This document shows positions 22,233 through 32,459 of a stretch of 64,000 nt of DNA, piece by piece. Position numbers and translations under genes: made by a program. Every line of letters begins with the position of its first letter. Position 1 is the first letter of the stretch. This DNA is from Micractinium sp. NFX-FRZ. Its lineage: Eukaryota > Chlorophyta > Trebouxiophyceae > Chlorellales > Chlorellaceae. A model generated the notes under the pieces. It searched no databases. It saw only the letters and a program-made list of their open reading frames with translations, and had not been told where the DNA came from. The DNA is taken from assembly GCA_029339195.1 (NCBI GenBank), contig JAPTJF010000264.1, positions 22,364 to 86,363 of the forward strand, given 5' to 3'.

Positions 22233-25200
22233 TCACTCCTCCTTCTTTGCTGCCGCCGCCGCCGCCGCCGCCGCCGCTGCTGCAGGCTGCAATACGGTGG
22301 AGCGCCGCGCGTGCCGCGCGCCCCGCTTCCGCTCATAGTGCCGCAGATAAGCGGTGGACACAAGCTTGAGCATGTACCCCAGCCACAGCTTGACCGCCAG
22401 CAGCAGCAACCAGACCGCCAGCAGGGAGCCAGCGTTGGCTGCCGCAGCCAGAACCCCGCCGGCGCCGCCTGCGCTGCCGCCGCCGCTGTGGCGCAGCGTG
22501 GCAGCTGTGGCGGCTATGCGGAAGGCCAGGGCTGCGGGTCCAAAGGGCTCGAACCCCACCGGCTTGTGTATGTTGTGGCTCTGCGAGGTGGACACGCGGT
22601 CGCACAGGTCCCGCATGTACTCGCGGTACACCCCGGGCCTGCAGGCAGTACAGGTGGCCGGTACGGTGGGGGTCAGAGCCCGCGCAGGGAACCACATCCA
22701 CACATGCGGCCCTGGCTTGCAGGAACACCAGGCAGGGAGTGTGGGGCTGGAGACCAGCTTGCAAAATCGTTGCTCAGTACATGGAAAGCATGGCGGCAGT
22801 AAGAGGCAGCGGAGGCACCCAAGCAGCAGCTGGCTTCCCTCCATCGCAAGCCAATCATCACGTGAACATCGAAGCAAGGCACACACGCTCACCTGATTTC
22901 GTTGAACTTCCCCAGCACCGCATGCTTGATCACATCAATCACCACCTCCCCCGCGTAGATGTGCAGGCACCCAGCCAGCAACGCAGGGTTGGGTGTGCGC
23001 GCGCCGCTGCGGGTGGCACAGGGCGGCAGGGGGAGTGTAGGATGGGGCGGCATTAGGGGTATGGTAGCAGGCAGAGAAGCAGCCGCTGCGTTGCAGTCAT
23101 AACACACGTCACCTGACCATGACTCCCCTCCACAGCACCGGGGTTACGCCTGCGGTGCCTCGTCTGCTCCACCACTTCTCAGGCACCTGCCTGGCACAGC
23201 TGCAGCATGCATCTGGCACCTCGGGGCCGCCCCCCCGCACCCACCCACCTGTTGCCCATCTCCTCCACCACCACGAATGCCAGGATGAGCAGCAGGTGGA
23301 ATCGCTCCACCACATCCTGGCAGGCCAGCGAGAAGAGCTTGGTGGTATCAAATCTTTTAAGCACCGTGCCTGCACGTGGTGAGGAAATGAACGGAGGGGA
23401 AGCAGGGCACTGGCAGGAGTGAGCAGCACTCAGATGTGGTGCTCGCACGCATGGTCCAGCAAGGCCTCAGCTCAGGTACCGTGGCCGCCCCAACAACCGC
23501 CAACCATTGCCCAAGCTCCCCAGCTGTCCGCCCCACCCCATCCCTTGGCGACTTGCAAACCCACACCCACCCTTGATCTCGGTGAAGTTGGCCGCAATGA
23601 GCAGCGCCACCAGCGTGTTCTTCTTGCTGTTCATGGCCACCCCAAACACCATCGCCTGCGCACGAGAAAGGACAGACAAGGGGAGCGTGGGCGGCTGGGT
23701 GGAGGGACGCTAGCAGGTCGCGAGACTAGCTGGGGTGAACGAGTGCATGCCACATGAGGGTGGGCCCGTGCAGCGCCAGCAGCAAGCATGCCGCCGCAAC
23801 ACGTACAACTCGGCGCCACAGCAGCAGGACGAAAGAGCTGCGGGCCGCACAAGTGCTTGGCAGGCAGCAGGGCACAACCAGCAGCAGGCGCCCACCTGGC
23901 ACATCAGGGTGGCGCCATGCAGCGCCAGCAGCAGGCTGGCCACCACGACGTCGCAGGCCAGCGCAAAGGCGGCGCGCCCGCTCCACCCCGCTGCCAGCTG
24001 GGTGCAGGAGGCGGCCAGGGCTTCCAGCACATCCACGCCAAAGGAGCAGCAGATCTGCGGGGGCGGGGTGGCAGGTTTGGGCCGTCAGTCAGGCGGGGGC
24101 TAGAGAGGACTGGTGCGCAGCAGCAGATTTACCAGAGTCAAAGCAGCAGGCTGGGATAAGAACAGGTTGGCCAGTTGGGTGGGGCAGGAAGTAGCTTGGG
24201 CAGCAGTGGGCGCGCTGTGCACGGCCATGCCTGCTCTGTCACGCTTTTGCTGGCCACGTTATGCTGTGCTGTACTGGGTTGCACTGTACTGCTTACCTTG
24301 TCGCTCAGCTCGAGTGCGGTGTACAGCACAGACAGCTTGAGCAGCTCCTGGGTCAAATCCTGCGCCAGGGGACAGGGGACGGATGCATGGGCATGGGTGG
24401 AACGCTGGCCGTGACCGCGTCGGTCACACGGCTGCCAACTGTCCTGCATGCCTTACAGACTGAGTGCAGTCACCCCTTTCATCAAAAACGAAGTGGTTGG
24501 CGACCTTAATTCCCCCACACGCCACTTCCCTCACCTTCATCCAGAAGTAGAGGGTGCCAGCGTTGAGGTTCCACAGGAACAGCACCACCCCCACCGACAT
24601 GGCAGCACCCAGCAGGTCAAACAGCTGGTCGCCCCGCAGGTTGACCGCCCGCCGCCGCCGCAACTGACGCCGCGGCTGTTGAGCTGGATGCTGCCTCTGT
24701 TGCTGCTCCTGCTGCTCGCCGCCGCTGCTGCCCTCGGAAGGGCCACGTGCTGCTCCTGGCGCAGATCCTGCTGGTGCTGCTGCTGCTGCTGCTGCATCTG
24801 GCTCTGTGCTGTCTTCCGCGCTGGACAGCAGGCCACGGCCGAGCGCCAGCAGCGCCAGGCCCACGCGCAGTGGCAGAAGCGTGAAGATGGCCTGGGAAGG
24901 GGCGGGGTGGGGGCGTTGCAGGTTACGGAGGCACGAGCCACAGCTGCTGAGCAGGCTGGTTGGGGCACTGGGAGAGGGGAGATGGGTGCCGTGCCCACCT
25001 CACAACCAATGACCCCTTGTGCCCGCCTGACCGCTCCCACTTCCCCATTTCTGATGCAGTGCCAACACCCGACCCTCCCCCGGAACAGCTCACCAGAAAC
25101 GAGTCCAGGCAGATGACCAGCCCAAAACAGATGAAGCGCTCCAGCTGATAGGGCACCGCCACCAGCGCATTGTACACTCTGTCCCGCTCCGTCTGCCCCC

Positions 25201-25788
25201 ACACCACATCGGCGGTGGGGTAGATGGGGGCGGGCCGCAGCTCGGCGGCAAGGTAGGCAGCAAAGGGCTGCCCACCACAGCCACCAGACGTGCCTGCCGT
25301 GCTGGCGGCAGCGGCGGCGGCGGCAGGCTCCGATGCGCCTGCATACACAGGTGGGCGGTGCAAGCAGGCAAGGGGGGTATCAACAGATTATCGGTGGCAG
25401 GGGATCTGTCTGCGGTGCAGGGGGGGATGACTGGCAGCTGCCAGCGCAACGCAGCACAGCACAGCGCGCAGCGTGGCGGGCAGAGCACTCACCCCGCCAC
25501 GAGAGCGCAGGCGCCAGCGATGTCGCCCTCGGGCTGCGCCCCTCCACCCCCGCCGACTCTGCCACGCGTTCCAGCGTGACTGCTTGGTCGCCGCTCCCGC
25601 CGACGCCGCCCAGGGCGCTGGTCGCGACGCCCGCGTCCGTGTACCGGGGAGGCCGTGCCACGGCGGCGCTGCTGCGCGCGGTTTGCACGCTGAGGGAGGC
25701 GAGGTCGCTCTTTGAGCTGCGCAGCCCTCCTGCCCTGGCCAGCTCAGCGAGGCTCAGCGTCTGGCTGTCCTGTCTTACCAACTGGCTG

Positions 25789-25820
<32 letters not shown>

Positions 25821-26309
25821 GCGTGGCGACAGCGGCAGCTGCGGCAGCTGCTGCAACTGGGGCGGCTGGGTGCTGCCCCGTTGCTGCTGCTGCTGCTCAG
25901 CGGCTGCGATCCCTGGTGCTGTCTTCACGTCTGGGCTGCTGCTGGTGCTGCCTGCTGCGGGCGGCGGGGGGTGCAACTGGAGCATGGCGTGCGCGCGCGG
26001 GGAGAGGGCGCTGCCCATGGCATCGAGTGCGGCCAGCTGAGCCAGCAGGCCATCAGTGGGCAGGCTGGTAGACAGAGAGTCCTGAGGCTCCGGGCCGTCG
26101 CTGTGTGTGATGCTGCCGGCGCTGCTGCCACTCTCGCTCTGCTCCTCTCCCTCGGACGCTGCTGCCGTCGCCGTCCCCTGCCGCTGCTTTCGCTGCCGCT
26201 GCCGCTGCCGCCGGCGGCGGCCCTGCACGGTGGTCCAGCCGGGGCTGCCGCCGGCAGGGGGTGCGACAGGGGCATCCTCCGGAGGCTCCGCCTCTATAGG
26301 TCCTAGCAT
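22233..26309 (-). CDS. TAPT1/EMP65-family multi-pass membrane protein
   Basis: Exons 26309-25493, 25338-25094, 24891-24535, 24359-24297, 24054-23896, 23655-23571, 23369-23249, 23006-22893 and 22638-22233 give 788 residues. The first 330 residues are low-complexity, with Gln runs. Family signatures follow: ERDRVYNALVAVPYQLERF, GDQLFDLLG, QELLKLSVLYTALELSDK, the block NSKKNTLVALLIAANFTEIK then VLKRFDTTKLFSLACQDVVERF, and YREYMRDLCDRV near the end. Several hydrophobic helices lie between. The C-terminus has an Ala run and ends KKEE, not a clear KKxx ER-retention signal. Yeast and animal relatives act in the ER (folding of membrane proteins) or at cilia. The role in this alga is inferred only. 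The gene shares a 279-bp divergent promoter with fibrillin. Confidence 0.93.
23748..23790 (-). repeat. Intronic echo of a TAPT1 exon end
   Basis: Direct copy of 23898-23940, the end of the exon 24054-23896, placed 150 bp further into the next intron. The copy reads LLLALHGPTLMWHA; the exon reads LLLALHGATLMCQ. Confidence 0.9.
25791..25819. repeat. CAG/CTG run coding poly-Gln in TAPT1
   Basis: A run of nine Gln codons in the disordered N-terminal region. A shorter one lies at about 25882-25898. Confidence 0.9.
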
Positions 26310-26588
26310 AAGGGTGCTGCGCTGCTAGGCATATAAGGGGGGGATCGAAGGCGCACGTGGGAAGTTCCAGAGAGCACAGTGCCGATTTGAGACGGTGTAT
26401 CTGCGCGTCTGAAACAGTGATCAGTATCAGGGGAGGCGCAGGGAGCTGCAAATTTGGCATGGCGCGCCATTTTTGCCGAGCTGGCAATTGGCGTCCTTCC
26501 TGTCCTCTTCTGCCACTTTCCATTCATCTGAGGACTGCACAACTGCGAGAGGTGTCAGCTCCTACCAGGCCAGGTTCTCGCCACTCCT
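26310..26588. promoter_or_regulatory. Divergent promoter, TAPT1 / fibrillin
   Basis: 279 bp between start codons. A TATAAGG sequence lies near 26332-26339, close to the TAPT1 start. Whether it acts as a TATA box is unknown. Confidence 0.5.
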
Positions 26589-28973
26589 ATGCAGCAAGTC
26601 ACTCTCCAGCGCGGCGGCGCGCCACCCGCCGCGGCTTGCGGTCGCTGCAGCCGCTCCACGAGTGTGACCAAATGCGCTACCAGCCGGCTGGGGCGCGTGG
26701 CGGCCAAGGCGCCGACCCACTGCCGCCGCCTCCGCCTGCTGGCCCCGCAGGTGCGGCCACGCACTACATGCAGCCTGCCGCCTCTTGCCTGCCATGATGC
26801 CAATACCACTGCAGTATGGTGTGGACAGACATAGTAGCTTCCAGCCTCTCCACCCTGCTGCCGCCCTCCCGCTGGCCACGCATCCTGTCTGACGCCACCA
26901 CCCCCGCTCCCTTCCCTCGCTGCCTCTGGCCCTCGGGCGCCCGTTCCGCTGCAGGCGTCCGCCTCCCCTGCATCGCCCGCTCCCCAGCACGACCCTCAGG
27001 AGCTGGTTGAGCTGAAGATGGCGCTGCTGGACTCCTTCTGGGGCACCGAACGCGGGCTGACGGCCAGCAGCGACAGCCGGGCTGAGATCAACGAGCTCAT
27101 CACGCAGGTAACATGACCGCTGGTAGGGCATTAGTAGTACGTTTGGGCGACTTGGGGCTGGTGACGGCCAGCAGCAACAGCCAGGCTGACGAGGCAAGAT
27201 GTGTTTTGTGGTTTGGACCGAGCTGTTGGTTGTGAACATTAGTACACGTGTGCAGCTGTGACCTGGCGGGTGCTGCTGAGCAAAGGCCGCTGCAGCCGGC
27301 TGTGCCCTGCTGTGCCCCTGCAGCTGGAGGCGTGCAGCCCCAGTGCCCGAGCCCGACAAGGCCTCGCTGTGCTGTGCATGCCGTGACCATGCTCCGCCCT
27401 GCTGCGCCCCTGCTGTGCAGCTGGAGGCGCGCAACCCTACGCCCGAGCCCAACGACGCCCGCACCGCCCTGGGCGGCACCTGGCGCCTGGCCTACACCTC
27501 CAACTCGGAGCTCATCGCCCTGCTGGCGCTGGCGCGGCTGCCGCTGGTGACGGTGGGGGAGATCACGCAGACGATTGACCCGCTGGGCATGACGGTGGAG
27601 AACACAGTGGAGCTGGAGGCGCCCCTGAGGTGGGCCGGCACAAGCTGTGCTGTCTCATTTGCTTGTGCGTCACCTGGGTGTGGCAAGGTGCTGGGCTGGG
27701 GATGACGGTGGGTAACGGGTTACAGTCGGAGGCACCGCTGAGGTGAGCCGGCAGCTGTTTGGGTTGCTGGTGGAAAGCAGCTTGCAGTGTGGCCTGCATG
27801 GCGCGGCAGCAAGCACCCGCTGACGTCAGCAGCGGCGGCAGCGGCGCAGCTGTCCTGCTTGCCACGCATGGGTGAGGCAAGGTGCTTGGCTGGGCATGAT
27901 GGTGGGGAGCAGGATGGAGCTGCTCACACTGCCCATGCTGCCAGCCTCTCACCTCGCTCCTGCCCCCTGGCAGCAAACTCCACCGAGCGAGACCCGCTCC
28001 TGTGGCCCTCCCGCCCCTGCCCTCACTTTGTGTTATCTCCACATCCGTGCCCCCTGTGCCCCCTGCTGCAGCAAGACCGCTCTGAGCGCGACCGCCTCCT
28101 TCGAGGTCCGCTCTCCCAAGCTGCTGCAAGTGAAGTTTGAGGAGGGGCGGGTGGCCACCCCGCAGCTGCTGGCTGACCTGGCGCTGCCCTCCAGCCTGGA
28201 GCTGCTGGGGCAGCAGATCGACCTGGCGCCGCTGCAGGTGAGGAGGGCGGGGGGAGGGAGGGGGGGAGTTTGAACAGGGGCAGTGGGAGGGACCCCCAGG
28301 GAGGGACAGCAGTGCGGCTGGGCGCCCCTGCAGGTCGGGGCGGGGGGGCGGAAGCGGGGTTCAGCGAAGGGCAGATGACGGCTCCCAAGGAGGGGCAACA
28401 GAACTGTTTGGCGCCCCGGCAGGTGGAGGTGTCCGCCCGCCCCCGCCCTTACTACTTTCTAAGCGCTGCCCCCCTCCCCTGCCACCCCCCCCCCCCCGCG
28501 TGAGCCTGCAGGCCGCGCTGCAGCCGGTGGAGGGCCCGCTGCGCAGCGCGCTAGGCGCGCTGAGCGGCCTGCTGTCCAGCGTGCCCGACCTGCGCATCCC
28601 GCTGGGCTCCACCCCCACAGCTTCCTCCTGGCTCCTCAACACTTACCTGGACGACGGCCTGCGCATCACACGCGGCGACGGAGGCTCCGTGTTTGTGCTG
28701 GTTCGTGAGGGGCACGAGGGCGGCAGCAGCCTGAATGCCACCACCGGAGCCGCCATGGGCACCAGGGATTGGGAGGCCCTGGAGGAGCGGGACCCCGTCG
28801 CCAGCTCAGCAGGTGGCGCCACGTCACCGCTGGCAGCTGTCATGATGGAGGCTGCCACCTCATCAGAGCCCACTGTGGTTGTGGTGGAGCCCTCTGCCGT
28901 GATTGAGGAGGGCCAGGGCCCGGCAAGCAGCAACGGCAGCACCAGCAACAACAACGGCAGCGCTCCCATGTGA
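26589..28973 (+). CDS. Plastid lipid-associated protein (PAP/fibrillin family)
   Basis: Exons 26589-26750, 26955-27107, 27421-27629, 28072-28237 and 28512-28973 give 383 residues. The first exon is a plausible chloroplast transit peptide: rich in Arg, Ala, Ser and Thr, with no acidic residues. The fibrillin domain starts with ELVELKMALLDSFWGTERGL and includes LGGTWRLAYTSNSEL, FEVRSPKLLQVKFEEGRV, and the C-terminal half WLLNTYLDDGLRITRGDGG then SVFVLVRE. Fibrillins sit on plastoglobules and thylakoids and bind lipids. The C-terminal 80 residues are low-complexity. Introns 2, 3 and 4 contain direct copies of the neighbouring exon edges. Confidence 0.93.
27154..27193 (+). repeat. Intronic echo of fibrillin exon 2
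   Basis: Direct copy of exon sequence 27054-27086, sharing ACGGCCAGCAGC and the following CAGCC/GGCTGA pattern. It lies 100 bp downstream in intron 2. Confidence 0.85.
27315..27360 (+). repeat. Intronic echo of fibrillin exon 3 start
   Basis: Copy of 27415-27460, including the acceptor CAG and CTGGAGGCG. It creates a decoy acceptor 97 bp upstream of the true one; its frame does not encode the fibrillin sequence cleanly. Confidence 0.85.
27722..27757 (+). repeat. Intronic echo of fibrillin exon 3 end
   Basis: Copy of 27607-27647, including the donor GAG|GTGAGC (exon: GAG|GTGGGC) and the following GGCAGCTG. Confidence 0.85.
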
Positions 28974-29741
28974 GCCGGCCCCCAGGCGGCGGGGTCTCCA
29001 GGCGGCCTGCCTCCACTTTTGGGCGGCTCCCAAAGGCGGCCCGCCTCCCAACTGCCCGGGCGGTCGGTGAAGGCAACAGAGACACCAACGGCACTGGCAG
29101 CGCCGCCCAGTGAGCCAGGCCCGGGGCGCTGCGCCGGAGCCCATGCGCCCGCCGCCCGGCCCTGCACTGCTTTTGCACGCCGCTAGTGCATAGATCCGCT
29201 CGCGAGCCCCCTGGTCTTTTGATCTGAGCTCCTGGCTTTGCAGGCTCCTGAGCCCCAGCTCTCCCACCTGCACCCGCCATATTCCCATTTGATTGATTCA
29301 TTGCCTGCTTGATTGCATTGTGTGTTGTCCAGCCTCTTGAGCAGCCGTTCTGCTGCCCTCTCATAATCGTACTATGTCCTGTATGTCTGTCCACACCCTG
29401 CCCGTGCCGTGAACGAACCTTTCATCTGCGCTGCCATTTGTGAAGCAGGCCTTCTGTGTCCTATCTGCTCTCTCTTAGTGGGCAGTACTTTTGTGCAATA
29501 ACGCATCTCAGTCACATTCAACGACAGTGATGGACAGCTTCAGGCAGGGAGGGAGGCGGGTGGGAGAGGGGGAAAAGGGGAGAGAGCAACCGAGCAGTGA
29601 AGCTCAACAGGCACCCCCAGCGTGCCCGCCTCGCTGGGAGCCATAAACCCCAACCTTGTCGGAAGTTAAGCAGCCACCCTCCAGGGTGCCTGCCTCGCCT
29701 GCAGCTGCTGCCACCGCAGCTGCCACTGCCGGCGGCTCCGC
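28974..29741. other. Convergent 3' regions of fibrillin and the ZZ-DUF1917 gene
   Basis: 768 bp with no supported gene and no TGTAA on either strand that I could find. Lower GC content around 29280-29520 fits UTR sequence. Confidence 0.5.
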
Positions 29742-31875
29742 TCACGCTAGCCGCGCCTCCCGCACCGTCGGCTTCAGCTGCCACTTGTTGCGTGAGTAGA
29801 TGCCGAGGTAGGTGTAGATGTCGGGTTTGTAGAGCAGCCGCTTGTCCTGCAGGAGGCCCCTGGGGAGGGCAGCCTGCAGCCCGCGGCACACCCGCTGCAC
29901 ATCCTCGCCGTCCTGCGAGTGAGCACACAATGGCAGCAGACGAATTAAGTCGGTAGTAGGTTGGGGGCTGGGTGAGCGCAGCCAGCAGAGCCGCCTGGGT
30001 AAGAGTGAGCGCCCTCTGCTCCGCTGTCGCAGCAGGCGTGCGGTGGATGATGGGGTGTCACATCAAGTCAGGCACCCCTCCACCCGGCAGGCCCGCTCCT
30101 GCTCCCTTGCCCCTCATGGCGCCTTGCCCCCACGGCTTACTTGATAGTTTGCAGTGTACACGCACAGCACCCATGACCCATCGGGGCTGGAGCTGCTGAC
30201 CTTGGCAGACTGGCACAGAGGACGGCACATGGGTGCCGGTGCAGGCTGCTGTGCCGCCTGCTGCCCCGCCAGACCCGCCAGACCCTGCTGCTGCTGTGCC
30301 GCCTGCTGCGCCGCAGGCCCCTGCTGCTGCTGTGGCTGCCCTGCCTGTGCACCTGCTCCCTGCTGCTCTGCCCGCCCTGCTGCTGCTTGGTACTGACCTG
30401 CACGCTGCACTGCCGCCGATACCGCTGCTGCTGCCGCCACCACCGGCAGCGGCTCCCCACACACCGCGTGCGCCACTGCTGCCCATGCTGCGTCTGCCTC
30501 CGCCTCGCTGCGAGCAAACAGCATCCACTTGCCTTTGAGGATGCCGTGCTTGGATGCCAGCGCATCAACATCCGCTGCCGTGGGCCGCCGCCCGCTGGCG
30601 GTTGCGGCTGCTGCTAGCTTCTCCCATTCCTCCACCGCAGCATCCACCCGCTCCTCCACCCCGCCGCTATCTATGCTGCTGCCGGCTGCTGCTGCAGCCG
30701 GGACGCTGGCATTGCCGCCGCCGCTGCCGCTTGGGGATGGCCGCTGTGGTGGCTGCTCTTCTTGCTGCTGCTGCTGCTCCTGCTCCTGCTGCTGCTGCTG
30801 TGTGCCGTCAGGGTGGGAAACAACAATCCAGGCCACGTCACGGCAGCTAGAGGCAGAGGGAGGGAAGGTCGCCAGGAAATGGTCCAAACTGCTGCTTGGT
30901 TTGCCGCTGCCAGTGCCTGCAGATGCGCCACTTGCAGCAGCACTGTCGCCGCTGCCGCCACTGCCTGTGGGCTGACCGCCACCGCTGCCACCGCTGCTGC
31001 CGCCGCCGCCACCGCCACCGCCGCCGCTGCTACTGCCGCCACTGCTGCCGCCTGCTAGGAAGACCACAGCGCGCTCGGGGCCTTCCAACACTTTTTGGAA
31101 CTTGTGGCTGGGGTGCAGGCAGGGCACGGCGGTTTGCAACGCCGCCCACTTGGCGCCCATATCACGAGAGTGAAGCTTGGAGACCCACTTGCGGGGGCGG
31201 CTGCCCTGCAGTGGACGTGTCACAAGTCAGCCTGTGCCTTTCAGCTTCTGTCCTGATCGCTGATGGTGAAAAGCGGTGTTGAGTATTGGCAGACAGTGGC
31301 AGGCCGCTGCGGGCAGTGGCAGCGCAAGGGCATCTGTTGAGAGCGGGCAGCGAGTCCCAAGCCAGCGGCCCACCTGGCGGGGCGGCGCAGCCAGCGGTGG
31401 CGCTTCTTGTGACATCTTGACCCGAGCCGCGATCAGCGCACGCATGCAGGCGCTGCACAAGTCGATGTCTTCGCAGGTGCAGCACTTGAACCTTCGGGAA
31501 GGAAGGAATTGGTTATCAGTGGGATCGCGAGCAAGCTGCGTTGCTGGCGGCACGCTCGCCTTTGGCAGGCTGGCCACATGCAACTTGGTGTTGAGACATG
31601 TGTTACAGTCTGTTCTCCGCTCCTTGGCTGAGCAGAGGCAGGATGCTTGCTGGGGCAGGCAGCGGGCGGCACAGCGGCCGCAGTGGCGGCGGCAGCGGAG
31701 CGGCGCCGGCGGCCTGTGTTGAAGCCTTCCGGCCCCTTTTAGAAGCTCACCTATGTCCCACTATCGGCTCGGTCTCGCAGCCGTCGCAGGTGATGTCCAC
31801 GTGCTGAACACACCAAAGTGGGCTGTCTTGGCGGAGCGCCTGGCGAACTGCCTGGTATTTGTCTGCGTCCGCCAT
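29742..31875 (-). CDS. ZZ-type zinc finger fused to a DUF1917/UPF0696 domain
   Basis: Exons 31875-31751, 31491-31374, 31205-30141 and 29912-29742 give 492 residues. Residues 25-57 form a ZZ finger core, HVDITCDGCETEPIVG then RFKCCTCEDIDLCSAC, with C30, C33, C45, C48, C54 and C57. The His pair that normally follows is not visible. The rest matches the DUF1917/UPF0696 (BLES03/C11orf68-like) fold: KHGILKGKWMLFARSE, SWVLCVYTANYQDGEDVQRV, LLYKPDIYTYLGIYSRNKW. Long Gly-, Gln- and Ala-rich inserts separate these parts. DUF1917 proteins have no assigned reaction. ZZ fingers bind protein tails or degrons, so a regulatory or degradation role is a guess. It is divergent from bystin (584 bp). Confidence 0.88.
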
Positions 31876-32459
31876 CTCTTCAAGCTTATATTGGACCGAA
31901 ACTGGGCTTCTATGGTTCACATATATGCATGCATTTTGGGCACAGCACACCCCAGCAGGGCCGCCGCCGCCCAGTCCTCTGATTGCCCCTCTCACAACTT
32001 GAAGATAGGTCATAATCACCGCTGTGCTCATCCCGAAGGAGCAGACAACAACGCAGTCGTGCATGCAGACCTGCCTCTGAGCCACACACTCGCCAAGGCG
32101 GCCGGCTTGCATAGCTCACATATCACAGGCGGCAGTCACTTGTGAGTGGTGCAGACAAGGGCCCCCAGCCAACCGCACAGCCGTGGTCTGCACATGCTCT
32201 CGCCGGCATGCTGCCAGCTGCACGCAGGCACCCCCCATGCTTGCTCCGCATAGCACACGGATCAATCTGGGAGGCGCGCAGTGCCGTTGAATTCCCCTGC
32301 GCTGCAGTCCGCAGCTGCTGCCGCCACCGCCGCCCCTCACCCTTCTGCTCCTGCCGCCGCCCCCTGCACCCGCTGTCGCAGCAGCCCAGTCGCCTCTGCT
32401 GGCCGCACCAATACCAGCCCGGCGGCAGGCCCCCAGCGCACGCAGCAGCAGCAGCAGAC
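31876..32459. promoter_or_regulatory. Divergent promoter region, ZZ-DUF1917 / bystin
   Basis: 584 bp between start codons. The part near the ZZ gene is AT-richer, with ATATATGCATGC near 31921. The part near bystin is GC-rich with short CAG runs and probably includes its 5' UTR. No coding sequence is supported. Confidence 0.5.
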
